Positions 16,715 through 25,609 of a stretch of 64,000 bases of DNA are shown piece after piece. The translations under genes and the position numbers were made by a program. How positions within the stretch are numbered: the first letter of the stretch is position 1; each line of letters opens with the position of its first letter. The stretch comes from an uncultured bacterium (GTDB lineage: Bacteria > Verrucomicrobiota > Lentisphaeria > Oligosphaerales > Oligosphaeraceae), in the NCBI GenBank assembly GCA_902776645.1, contig CACYQT010000002.1, positions 1-64,000 on the forward strand, in the 5' to 3' direction. The notes under the pieces are model-generated. The model did no database searches and was not told the origin of the DNA. It worked only from the letters and a program-made list of their open reading frames with translations.

Positions 16715-18076
16715 TCAAGGCTGTGCCTTGAGCCTTGCCAACGCATGCTCCTTGGCGGCCTGGTAGGACTTCGCGTAGGTCTCCGCGTCGCGGATGACGC
16801 AGCCCGTGTGTTCGCCGTCGCGCATGATCTGCGTGCAGCGCGAACAGGTGACGCAGCATTTTTTCGGATCCATGGCGCCTTTCTGGATGACGTCGTTGGG
16901 TGTGTCCGGATAGGCGAACGCGCCGCGGCCGAGTCCGATCATGGCGGCTTTGCCGAGCTTCAGCGTGGCGGCCGCCGCATACGGGAGGAATTGGCGGAGC
17001 CATGTGTAGCCAGTGCCGATGACCGGCAGGTCCGGATTGGCCTTCTGGACTTTTCCGACGATGTCGATGAATCGCGCGACGCCTTGGAGCGGATGCTCCG
17101 GGGCGTCGGGGGCGCCGATGATCGGTGTATCGAACGGCCGCCCGTAATACGGTTCGTAGTACGGATTTGCGATGGTCAGATTGACGATCGGTATGCCGAT
17201 TTCCTTTAGACAGGCAATCAGCCAGTTTGTTTCGTTGAGGTCCGGTTCGCGGGAGCCGTCCTTCTGCATGGCGAAGCCGTAGGGGTAGGGGAGCGCGTCG
17301 TAGATGTTCATGCGCGTCGTGACGAGCAGGCCCGGGCAGGCGGCTTTGATTTTGGCGAGCGTCTCCCGCATGAGGCGCGTGCGGTTTTCGAGCGAGCCGC
17401 CGTATTTCCCTTCACGCGTGTGGGATGCGAACAATTCGGACATGAGATAGCGGTGGCATCCCTTGAGGTCGATGCCGTCGAAGCCTGCTCGCTGGGCGAG
17501 TTTGGCGGCGTTCACGAACGTGTCCTGCAGACGGTCGAGATAGTCGTCCGTCACGAGCGGATAATCTGGCGGAAGTTTGTGGATTGGATCAAGATAGAGC
17601 GAATGATGGGCGATGAGCGGCTTTGGCGTGCCTTCCGGACGGCTGTAGCGGCCCGAATGGGTCAGTTGGATGACGCAAAGCGGTTCGAAGCCGTTCGTTT
17701 CACGGGCGATTTTTTTCGTTTCGGCCAGCAGTTTCGCGAACGTCTCCCAACTGCCTTCATGAAGCCAGAACTGCGACGGATTGGAGCGGGCCTCGTGGAG
17801 GACGGCGGTCGCCTCGAACCAGATGAGCCCGAAGCCGCCGCGCGCGTAGCGTGCGTAGCGGCGGAAGGCGAGTTCGCCCGGCCTGCCCTCGGCATCGGAG
17901 TCGAAACCTTCCATCGGATGGACGGCGAAACGGCGCGGAACGGTGAACTTCTCGTTGATTTTCAACGGTTTGGTGAAAACGGAGAAGTCGTCGTCCAACG
18001 GAATCTTGTCTTCCAGACCGAAAGCATGGATGTCGGCTTTGAGTTCGTCAAGCGAATGATAGTTGAAATGGGCCAT
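16715..18076 (-). CDS. NADH:flavin oxidoreductase / Old Yellow Enzyme family with Fe-S cysteine cluster
   Basis: The 453-residue FMN TIM barrel has VIQLTHSGRYS, GFDGIDLKGCHRYLMSELF and HTREGKYGGSLENRTRL, the signature of the enoate-reductase branch. The C-terminal KCCVTCSRCTQIMRDGEHTGC holds the four Cys of the [4Fe-4S] site found in 2,4-dienoyl-CoA reductase. The second half of those larger enzymes, the FAD/NAD domain, is absent, so electrons must come from a partner. Such enzymes reduce activated double bonds. Its own substrate is unknown. I chose the ATG at 18076 because AAAGGAGCACC precedes it; a longer frame to 18145 has no such site. Confidence 0.85.
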   Translation of the reverse strand: MAHFNYHSLDELKADIHAFGLEDKIPLDDDFSVFTKPLKINEKFTVPRRFAVHPMEGFDSDAEGRPGELAFRRYARYARGGFGLIWFEATAVLHEARSNPSQFWLHEGSWETFAKLLAETKKIARETNGFEPLCVIQLTHSGRYSRPEGTPKPLIAHHSLYLDPIHKLPPDYPLVTDDYLDRLQDTFVNAAKLAQRAGFDGIDLKGCHRYLMSELFASHTREGKYGGSLENRTRLMRETLAKIKAACPGLLVTTRMNIYDALPYPYGFAMQKDGSREPDLNETNWLIACLKEIGIPIVNLTIANPYYEPYYGRPFDTPIIGAPDAPEHPLQGVARFIDIVGKVQKANPDLPVIGTGYTWLRQFLPYAAAATLKLGKAAMIGLGRGAFAYPDTPNDVIQKGAMDPKKCCVTCSRCTQIMRDGEHTGCVIRDAETYAKSYQAAKEHALARLKAQP

Positions 18077-18344
18077 GGTGCTCCTTTTATTATGATAAGG
18101 TATAGACTTAATCTTGTAAAATATCGTGTAAAAGCAAAAAATCAAGCGGAAAGAAAAGCAAGACTTGCCGTGTCTTGCGCGGATGGAAAAATAGTTGCCT
18201 TGAAAGCGAGGCGGACAAGTGAAAAATATGGATTGGATATTAAATTAATGTAGATTGGTTAATCGGCCTTTCGGGCCATGTTCCAGAAGAGTAGCGGCGG
18301 CCTTTCTTCGGAAGGGCTGTATTTTAAGAGATACGGAGTCTGTT

Positions 18345-20453
18345 ATGCGTTGGTTTAGCGTGATTTTGGTGTTTGCGTGCATGTTCGGGCGGGCGGAGGA
18401 CGAGACGCCTCTGGAACGCGAGATGCTCACGTATTACGTGTCGAATCTCGGTTCGGACGAAAATCCGGGCGGAAAGGACATGCCGTTCGCGACCTTCCAT
18501 CGCGCGCAGCAGCAGGTCAAAACGTTGCTGAACGCGGGGGCGATGCCGCCGGGAGGCGTTACAATCATCTTGAAAGAAGGGACATACGCCTTGAAGTCGC
18601 CGTTGGTTTTCACAAAACGTGACAGCGTTCGAGAGTTTTCAAGCACCAGTGATGGGGTGATCACGACCGTTAAATGGGCTGGTGAGGGAGATGTGAAGCT
18701 GATTGGCGGTGACGAGATTCCGCTGACGGCGTTTTCGCCTGTCACTGACCAGAATGTATTGGACCGCCTTCCTGAAGCGGCGCGGCCATTTGTCCAGCAA
18801 GTTGATTTGAAGGCGTTTGAAATCAAGGAGTTCGAGACTATGGGCGATGTGACGCATGGTGCGGCTCCGTTCGGGGAGGTCTTTTTCCGCGGCCGTCCCA
18901 TGACGCTTGCACGCTGGCCGAATGAAGGCTGGGCGACGACGGCGGCGATTGCTGAACGCGGCGGCAAGGCGGGAGACGCGGACGCGAAAAACGGCGTCTT
19001 CGAATATGATCCGCAAGTCGTTCCCGCGGAACGTTGGAAGGTGGAGAATGGTGTCTGGCTGCAGGGCTTCTGGAGCCATGACTGGTATGACGAAATCATT
19101 CGTGTCAAAGCAGTTGACGCAGAAAAGAAAGCGGTGGAGCTTTGTTCCGCGCAAAGCCGTTACGGGCTGGGCGCATCGGAGCAGGCGGATGCGGCGCATC
19201 GTCGTTTCCGCGTCCTCAACTGTCTGGAGGAACTGGACGCGGAGGGCGAATGGTTTGTCGATGCGAAGACAGGCATGCTGTACTGCTGGCTGCCGCCGTT
19301 GCAGAAAGACGAACTGGCGACAGGAAGCATCATTTATTCGCGGATGCGGGAACCGCTTGTGCAGTTGGATGGATGCAACTATGTGACACTCTATAATTTA
19401 ACGATTGGATATACGTTGGGCGGCGGCATTCTGGTGCGCGGCGACCATAATTTCCTGTCGCGTTGCCGTGTGGAGAATACGGGGGACTATGGTGTCGATC
19501 TTGAAGGAAAAACCAATCTTATCATGGAATGCGTCATCAGACAGACGGGCACGTATGGCGTCTCCATGAACGGCGGGGATTTGAAGACATTGGAGGAGAG
19601 CGAAAACCGGATAGGATATAGCTTGATATGCGAAACGGGCCGCTGGCAGATGGCGTATTCGGCCGGCGTGAAATTGAAGGGAATTGGTAATTCCCTTAAA
19701 AACTGTGAATTGCGTGATTTTCCGCATTACGCCGTCATGTATTCCGGCAACAACCATGGGATTGCCGGAAATGAAATCAGCCATGCCTGCCAGGAGACGT
19801 CGGACACGGGTGCCCTCTACACAGCGCGCGATTGGGGCAGCCGAGGCAATATCCTCCGACACAACTACATCCATGATGTCACCGGGCTGAACGGCCTGGC
19901 CATGGGCGTCTGTCTGGACGATTGCGACAGCGGAGATACGATCGAAGGCAATGTCTTCGCCAACGTGGGCACCGCGGTTTTCATCGGCGGCGGCCGCGAC
20001 AACATCGTGCGCAACAACATTTTCATCAACTGCCCCACCGCCTTGTACATGGACGCGCGTGGCCGCGAGAACGTGAAATGGAACACGGGCGACGCGGACG
20101 GATGGGATCTGGAGGCGAAGCTGAAGGCCGTCAACTACCAGCAACCGCCGTGGAGCAAACGGTATCCGAAGCTGACGAATATCATGCAGGACCGCCCCGA
20201 ATGGCCGTTGCACAACGAAGCCTGCCGCAATGCCGTCATCGGTGGGGCGGGATTCGTGATGAAGGAGGAGCTGAAGCCGTTGTTCAAGGCGGAGGACAAC
20301 TGGTTCACGGAGGAGGAACCGACGGCCGAGCCCATTGACTGGACCCGTATCGACTTGTCGTTGCGCGGCTTGCAGATCATCCAGGCCCATATTCCGACCT
20401 TTGTGGAAATCCCCTTCCGGAACATCGGCCGTTTTCCCGTGAAAACGAAGTGA
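18345..20453 (+). CDS. Secreted right-handed beta-helix protein
   Basis: The 702-residue protein starts with a signal peptide (MRWFSVILVFACMFGRAED); GGAG lies seven bases before this ATG, so a longer frame from 18255 is rejected. YYVSNLGSDENPGGKDMPFATFHRAQQ is the usual start of DUF1565/beta-helix proteins. A separate beta module (about 160-330) interrupts the helix, which continues with repeating NRIGYSLICE and GNEISHACQETSDTGALYTA coils. The last 150 residues lack repeats. Related proteins bind or cleave plant or host glycans outside the cell; no catalytic residues can be assigned. It is divergent from the Old Yellow Enzyme gene. Confidence 0.75.
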   Translation: MRWFSVILVFACMFGRAEDETPLEREMLTYYVSNLGSDENPGGKDMPFATFHRAQQQVKTLLNAGAMPPGGVTIILKEGTYALKSPLVFTKRDSVREFSSTSDGVITTVKWAGEGDVKLIGGDEIPLTAFSPVTDQNVLDRLPEAARPFVQQVDLKAFEIKEFETMGDVTHGAAPFGEVFFRGRPMTLARWPNEGWATTAAIAERGGKAGDADAKNGVFEYDPQVVPAERWKVENGVWLQGFWSHDWYDEIIRVKAVDAEKKAVELCSAQSRYGLGASEQADAAHRRFRVLNCLEELDAEGEWFVDAKTGMLYCWLPPLQKDELATGSIIYSRMREPLVQLDGCNYVTLYNLTIGYTLGGGILVRGDHNFLSRCRVENTGDYGVDLEGKTNLIMECVIRQTGTYGVSMNGGDLKTLEESENRIGYSLICETGRWQMAYSAGVKLKGIGNSLKNCELRDFPHYAVMYSGNNHGIAGNEISHACQETSDTGALYTARDWGSRGNILRHNYIHDVTGLNGLAMGVCLDDCDSGDTIEGNVFANVGTAVFIGGGRDNIVRNNIFINCPTALYMDARGRENVKWNTGDADGWDLEAKLKAVNYQQPPWSKRYPKLTNIMQDRPEWPLHNEACRNAVIGGAGFVMKEELKPLFKAEDNWFTEEEPTAEPIDWTRIDLSLRGLQIIQAHIPTFVEIPFRNIGRFPVKTK

Positions 20454-20600
20454 CAGGCGGTTCGCGGTGATTTCTTTCCTGTGAGTTTATTGAAAATTTT
20501 CGGATTAATGATATGTTATTCTTTTTTCGTTTAGTCATAGTCGGCGCATCGTGTCAACACCATGCGCATTGATGTCATAGGGTTGTTCAAGGAGACAATA

Positions 20601-21020
20601 GTGGATATGTTTTTTACGGATGGTATGCGTGTTCTGGCTCAGGCTGCGGGCGGGGCTTCCGGCGGCGGCATGGGCGCGATGGGGCAGTTTCTGATTTTCA
20701 TCCCGATTCTGGGAATCATGTATTTTCTGATGATCCGCCCGCAGCAGCAGAAGCAGAAGGCGCAGGCCGAAATGCTGAAACGGCTGAAGGTCGGCGACAA
20801 AGTGCGTACGGTCGGCGGCGTTCTGGGAACCATCAAATACGTCTCCGAGCAGACGGTCAAGCTGGAAGTCGCTCCGAACACGGTCATTGAGTTCCTGCGC
20901 GGCGCCGTTGACAAGGTGATGGAAGACACCGTGGCGGATGCCTCGAAGAAGGATGACAAGAAGGACGAGAAGAAAGACGATACAAAGAAAGAGAAAGAAG
21001 GCGACGAATATAAAAAATAA
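20601..21020 (+). CDS. yajC: Preprotein translocase subunit YajC
   Basis: The product (about 139 residues) has one membrane helix, QFLIFIPILGIMYFLMI, followed by the family hallmark RPQQQKQKAQAEML and the small beta domain GDKVRTVGGVLGTIKYV. A Lys/Asp/Glu-rich tail ends it. YajC joins SecDF and SecYEG at the inner membrane. The start is probably the GTG at 20601, six bases after GGAGA; ATG 20607 and ATG 20562 are in frame, but the second lies before the ribosome site. It is 76 bases upstream of secDF, the usual order. Confidence 0.92.
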   Translation: MDMFFTDGMRVLAQAAGGASGGGMGAMGQFLIFIPILGIMYFLMIRPQQQKQKAQAEMLKRLKVGDKVRTVGGVLGTIKYVSEQTVKLEVAPNTVIEFLRGAVDKVMEDTVADASKKDDKKDEKKDDTKKEKEGDEYKK

Positions 21021-21096
21021 CGCCATTGGACGGCGCGCTGGATTTGATTAAATAAACATCATATATATCAAACGTCAACAAGGAATTGAACTGGCT

Positions 21097-23805
21097 ATGA
21101 AAAAATCGTTGATTATTCGCATGATCATCATCGCGGCGGTCATCATTGGATGGACGGCCTCGATGTTTCCGATCAGGGAGCAGGATTTCCTCAAGAAATT
21201 CGATTCACTGTCAAGCAAGACGGTGGCGAAACTGAACAAGTCGGCCGAAGCCATCGGCTCGCTTGAAGAGGCGAAAGAGAAGCTGGACAAGATGGAAGAC
21301 AAGTCCGGCAAGGAATACAAGGCGCTTCAGGAGAAGTATGCCGACGCCGTCAAAGCCAAGACGTTCAATGATTTGAAGACGCGCATCGCTTCCGTCCAGG
21401 CCGAAAATCCCACGTTGTCCCCCTTCCGCGTTCTGGAACGCGCCGCGCAGGGCGGTGAAAACGAAAACACGATCCATTTGAGCGACTACATCTCCGTCCC
21501 CGGCATGAAGGACGCCTCCAACCCCATCGTGCTGCGCTATTTGCGCCGCAAGACCGCCGGCCGCATGGTCCTCGGTCTTGACCTGCAGGGCGGTACCGAA
21601 TTCGTCGTCGGTTTCGACAAAGAAAACCTGAAGAACGGCGAAGTGGCGACGGATATCCGCGACCGCATCCAGACGATTCTTGAAAACCGCTTGAACAAAC
21701 TCGGCGTGACGGAGCCTGAAATCAAGGCCTCCGGCGACACGGCGATCTCCGTCCGCATGCCGGCCGTCAACGAAGGCGACAAGGCCGACATCCGCAAGAC
21801 CATCAAAGACACGGCCAAACTGGAATTCCATCTGGTCGCCGAAAACAACGCCACGCTGGTCCAGAATTATTATGACGCCATCAACAACGGCCGCAAGTTC
21901 GACGTTCCCGCCGACTTGATCCGCAAGGAGATCACGGAAGAGCGCAACGGCGTGGAGACGACGCAGATCGTCTTCATCAAGAAGGAAGCCGAACGCGTGC
22001 AGGGCAGCGACGTGACGCGCGCCGCCCCGAACATGGACCAGTTCGGCAACTGGTCCATCGGCCTGGGCTTCAATCAGCGCGGCGCCATCGCCTTCGGCGA
22101 AGTGACCGGAGCGAACATCGGCCGCATGCTGGCCATCGTTCTCGACGGCCGCGTCTACAGCGCCCCCCGCATCAATGACGCCATCACCGGCGGCAACGCC
22201 GAAATCACCGGCAGCTTCACGTTTGAAGAAGCGAAACGCCTCTCCGTCGTCATCTCCTCCGGCAACGTTCCGGTCTCCATCGAAATCAATTCCGAATTCG
22301 GTACGGATCCGACGCTCGGCGCTGACTCCGTCCGCAGCGGCGCCCTGGCCGGTGTCGTCGGTCTCGCGCTGGTCATCCTGTTCATGCTGTGGTACTACAA
22401 GACGGCCGGTCTGTTGGCCGACATCGCCCTCGGCGTGAACACGCTGCTGGTCCTCGGCTCCATGTCCATCACCCACGCCACCATCACGATGCCCGGTATC
22501 GCCGGTATGGTTCTGACCATCGGTATGGCCGTCGACGCGAACGTCCTGATCTTCGAACGTATCCGCGACGAACTGAAGAAGAACAAGGCCCTCCCGAACG
22601 CCGTCAAGGCCGGTTACGAACGCGCCTTCAGCAGTATCTTCGACTCCAACCTGACGACGTTGATCGCCTGCTTCTTCCTCTACAACTTCGGCACGGGCGC
22701 CATCAAGGGATTCGCCGTCACGCTGAGCTTCGGTATCTTCGCCTCCATGTTCACCGCCATCTTCATGACGCGCACCATCTTCGATCTGCTCATCCAGAAG
22801 GATATCCTCAAATCCCTGAACATGCGTTCCTTCGACTTCCTCGTCGATGTCAAGATCGACTTCCTGAAGCACCGCAAGCAGGCCGTCTCCATCTCCGTCG
22901 CGCTGCTCATCATCTCCATCGTCTGCTTCGCCGTCCGCGGCCGTGACATGCTGGGCATCGACTTCGCCGGCGGCACGCAGCTGCTGTACAAGTGCGGCCA
23001 GACCATGCCCGACGTGGCGGACATCCGTTCCTTCATGGCCGAGCAGGGCTTCAAGGACAACCTCCGCATCGGCACGATGAAAGGACAGGGCGGCGACAAG
23101 ATGCTGGAAATCGTCCTCCCGATGGCCTCCAAGGGCGACGCCCTCGGCAATGTCGATCCTGAAGAGCTCCGCCAGAAACTGAACGCGAAGTTCGCGGGCG
23201 CGGACTTCGGCGAAGGCGAGACGCGTGTCGTCGGCGGCCACGTCGGCGCTCAGTTCCGCAGCGCGTCGTTCAAGTCCGCCTTCTGGGCGATCATCGGCGT
23301 CGTCCTCTATCTGGCCTTCCGCTTCGAATTCATGTACGGTGTCGCGGCCGTCGTCGCCGTCGCGCACGATATGATCATCTGCACGGGCCTGTTCATGCTG
23401 ATGGGTGGCCGCCTGACGCCGAGCGTCATCGCCGCCATCATGACGATCTTGGGTTACTCCCTGAACGACACTATCGTTATCTTCGACCGCATCCGCGAAA
23501 CGCAGAAGCTGAATCCGGATGTGAAGTACTCCACGCTCATCAACATGAGTCTGTGCGACACGGTCTCCCGTACGTTCCTGACGTCGTTGACGACGTTGCT
23601 GGCCGTCGTCGCCATCCTGGTCATCGCCGGCGGCGATGTCTGGGATTTCGCGATGGTCATGTTCTTCGGCGTGTTCGTCGGTACGTACTCCTCCATCTTC
23701 ATCGCCAGCTCGTTTATCAACACGTGGCACAAGAAGTCCCTCCGCAGCGCGTCGCGCCGTGCCGAGGCCGCTTCCGGCGAGCTTGAAACCGTCGAGGCCA
23801 AATAA
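21097..23805 (+). CDS. secDF: Fused protein translocase SecDF
   Basis: The 902-residue membrane protein uses the proton gradient to pull secreted proteins through SecYEG. The SecD half shows TM1 (IIIAAVIIGWTASMF), LDLQGGTEFVVG near residue 163, GMAVDANVLIFERIRDEL and its helices. The SecF half starts near 575 with GIDFAGGTQLLY and ends with GYSLNDTIVIFDRIRET. The Asp and Arg of the two channel motifs are intact. An unusual stretch of about 85 charged residues with heptads (about 26-110) separates TM1 from the first periplasmic domain. AAGGAA precedes the ATG. Codon bias is extreme, as in fba. A terminator follows at 23841. Confidence 0.95.
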   Translation: MKKSLIIRMIIIAAVIIGWTASMFPIREQDFLKKFDSLSSKTVAKLNKSAEAIGSLEEAKEKLDKMEDKSGKEYKALQEKYADAVKAKTFNDLKTRIASVQAENPTLSPFRVLERAAQGGENENTIHLSDYISVPGMKDASNPIVLRYLRRKTAGRMVLGLDLQGGTEFVVGFDKENLKNGEVATDIRDRIQTILENRLNKLGVTEPEIKASGDTAISVRMPAVNEGDKADIRKTIKDTAKLEFHLVAENNATLVQNYYDAINNGRKFDVPADLIRKEITEERNGVETTQIVFIKKEAERVQGSDVTRAAPNMDQFGNWSIGLGFNQRGAIAFGEVTGANIGRMLAIVLDGRVYSAPRINDAITGGNAEITGSFTFEEAKRLSVVISSGNVPVSIEINSEFGTDPTLGADSVRSGALAGVVGLALVILFMLWYYKTAGLLADIALGVNTLLVLGSMSITHATITMPGIAGMVLTIGMAVDANVLIFERIRDELKKNKALPNAVKAGYERAFSSIFDSNLTTLIACFFLYNFGTGAIKGFAVTLSFGIFASMFTAIFMTRTIFDLLIQKDILKSLNMRSFDFLVDVKIDFLKHRKQAVSISVALLIISIVCFAVRGRDMLGIDFAGGTQLLYKCGQTMPDVADIRSFMAEQGFKDNLRIGTMKGQGGDKMLEIVLPMASKGDALGNVDPEELRQKLNAKFAGADFGEGETRVVGGHVGAQFRSASFKSAFWAIIGVVLYLAFRFEFMYGVAAVVAVAHDMIICTGLFMLMGGRLTPSVIAAIMTILGYSLNDTIVIFDRIRETQKLNPDVKYSTLINMSLCDTVSRTFLTSLTTLLAVVAILVIAGGDVWDFAMVMFFGVFVGTYSSIFIASSFINTWHKKSLRSASRRAEAASGELETVEAK

Positions 23806-23834
23806 AGCCCACGGCATCATGAATCGATAAAAAC

Positions 23835-23873
23835 GAAAAAATCTGCGCAGCAAACGTTGCGCAGATTTTTTTT
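23835..23873 (+). terminator. Rho-independent terminator after secDF
   Basis: ATCTGCGCA (23841-23849) pairs perfectly with TGCGCAGAT (23858-23866), flanked by A and T runs so the stem can extend to 13 pairs. The T run has eight residues. Confidence 0.9.
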
Positions 23874-23936
23874 GCCGTATATTAATCATAATGACTTTTT
23901 TGGAAAACACGATCCATATTTAACAAGGAGAACAAC

Positions 23937-25283
23937 ATGAACGAATTCCCGAAAGGCGGCATTTCCGCGAAGCAACTGGCAGATTTCGCAAAAGCGTATG
24001 ACAACGCGCCGAACGCGCGGCTGCTGACCAACGCTTTCCACAAGCTGAAAATCAACGACATGGCCCTTTCCGCCGACGGACTGGCCGCGCAGAACTTCGT
24101 GTTCTCCACGGACATCAAGACGATGGCCTCCACCAACCAGAAGTCGTCCGGCCGCTGCTGGCTGTTCGCGGCGACGAACTGCCTCCGCGAAATCGTCGCG
24201 AAGAAGAACAAGCTCGACGATTTCGAACTGTCGCAGAGCTGGCTGGCCTTCTGGGACAAGTTCGAACGCGCCAACTACTTCCTGGAGAGCATCTTGGCGA
24301 CCGCCAACCTGCCGGTTGACGACCGCGTCGTGGCCTATATTCTGAACACGGGCGTCGGCGACGGCGGCCAGTGGGACATGTTCGTGAACATCATCAATAA
24401 ATATGGTATCTGCCCGAAGAGCGTCTATGGCGAGACGGCGCAGTCCAGCGGCACGGGCAACATGAATTCGTTGCTGAACCGCGCGTTGAAGGTCGACGCC
24501 ATCGCCTTGCGCAAGATGGTCGCGAAGCGCGCCACCGCGGCGAAGATCGCGGCGGCGAAGGCGGACATGATGTCCAAGATCTACACGTTCCTCACGACCT
24601 GCTACGGCAAGCCCGTGACGAAGTTCGATTTCGAATACAAGGACAAGGACGGAAAGTACCACTGCGAAAAGGGGTACACGCCGTTGTCGTTCAAGAAGAA
24701 GTACTTCGGCAACATGCTGGACGACTACGTCTCCATCATCAACGCCCCGACGGACGACAAGCCGTTCAACGAAGTGTTCACGGTGGACTTCCTCGGCAAC
24801 GTCGCGGAAGCGGCGCCGCTCCGTTATCTGAATTTGTCGATTGATGATTTCAAGGCGTTGGTCCTGAAGCAGTTGCAGGATGGTGAAATCGTCTGGTTCG
24901 GTTCGGACTGCGGCAAATATTCCGAACGCGGCGAGAAGAACCTCTATGATCCGGACGTGTTTGATTTCGAATCGGTCACGGGCCTCGATCTGACGATGAC
25001 GAAGGCGGAGATGCTGGACTACGGCTTCAGCGCGATGAACCACGCGATGGTCATCACGGGCGTGAACGTCGTGAACGGCAAGCCGAACCGCTGGAAGATC
25101 GAGAACAGCTGGGGCACCGACGGCCCGAACAAAGGCTATTACTTCATGTCGGACAAGTGGTTTGATTCCTACGTCTTCCAGGCGGTCGTCCACAAGAAGT
25201 ACCTTGGCGACAAGGCGGCGTTGCTGAAGCGCAAGCCCGTCGTTTTGAAGCCGTGGGATCCCATGGGAACGCTGGCGGATTAA
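23937..25283 (+). CDS. pepC: Aminopeptidase C (bleomycin hydrolase family C1)
   Basis: The 448-residue cytoplasmic thiol peptidase has the full papain-type triad: TNQKSSGRCWLFA with Gln68 (oxyanion) and Cys74, SAMNHAMVITG with His369, and KIENSWGTDG with Asn390. Length fits bacterial PepC, which forms a hexameric barrel and trims N-terminal residues from peptides. The C-terminus normally reaches into the active site; here it is extended by about 30 residues rich in Lys and Pro (KRKPVVLKPWDPMGTLAD), so processing may differ. AAGGAG lies eight bases before the ATG. Single gene between the secDF terminator and the hairpin array at 25458. Confidence 0.92.
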   Translation: MNEFPKGGISAKQLADFAKAYDNAPNARLLTNAFHKLKINDMALSADGLAAQNFVFSTDIKTMASTNQKSSGRCWLFAATNCLREIVAKKNKLDDFELSQSWLAFWDKFERANYFLESILATANLPVDDRVVAYILNTGVGDGGQWDMFVNIINKYGICPKSVYGETAQSSGTGNMNSLLNRALKVDAIALRKMVAKRATAAKIAAAKADMMSKIYTFLTTCYGKPVTKFDFEYKDKDGKYHCEKGYTPLSFKKKYFGNMLDDYVSIINAPTDDKPFNEVFTVDFLGNVAEAAPLRYLNLSIDDFKALVLKQLQDGEIVWFGSDCGKYSERGEKNLYDPDVFDFESVTGLDLTMTKAEMLDYGFSAMNHAMVITGVNVVNGKPNRWKIENSWGTDGPNKGYYFMSDKWFDSYVFQAVVHKKYLGDKAALLKRKPVVLKPWDPMGTLAD

Positions 25284-25609
25284 GAAAATGGCCGTACACC
25301 GCCACGTTGTGCGCCGTGTCTGCCGCGTCATGGGGCTAGATTTCTACGCGCAATTTGACGGGTCGATATCAAATTTCGCCATATCCGACGTGTGACCGCA
25401 ATATCGGTTGCCAGTGCCCAAATGGCAGAAAACACGTCTTAAAATCAAGAAAATTTCGGGCGACTATTTCCGTTTTTGGCAAATAGTCGCCCGAAAACAG
25501 GCCGTCAAATTTGGGCGACTATTTCCGTTTTTGGCAAATAGTCGCCCGAAAATTGACCATCGAAAATGGGCGACTATTTCCGTTTTTGGCAAATAGTCGC
25601 CCGAAAAAA
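25284..25609. other. Gene-free spacer between convergent genes, with hairpin array
   Basis: The first 170 bases hold no recognisable feature. The rest is the three-copy hairpin array at 25458-25602. Short frames here simply read the repeat and are not genes. Confidence 0.7.
25458..25602. repeat. Three identical 35-base hairpins at 55-base period
   Basis: Copies lie at 25458-25492, 25513-25547 and 25568-25602. Each is GGGCGACTATTT, an 11-base loop (CCGTTTTTGGC) and AAATAGTCGCCC, followed by GAAAA. The 35 bases are identical in all three copies, and the two 20-base spacers differ but share a GAAAA-n-CC-n-T layout. Lying between the pepC and GH127 3' ends, they may be a bidirectional terminator or a mobile palindrome amplified in tandem. 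Confidence 0.9.

Noticed and set aside
21211-23910. Long open minus-strand frame (about 900 codons) opposite secDF
   Set aside because: secDF has all family motifs; the mirror frame is open only because of its C-ending codons and shows no domain.
25458-25602. CRISPR array of three repeats
   Set aside because: Repeat is a full hairpin with 12-base arms, spacers are only 20 bases and alike in layout, and no cas gene is in the window.
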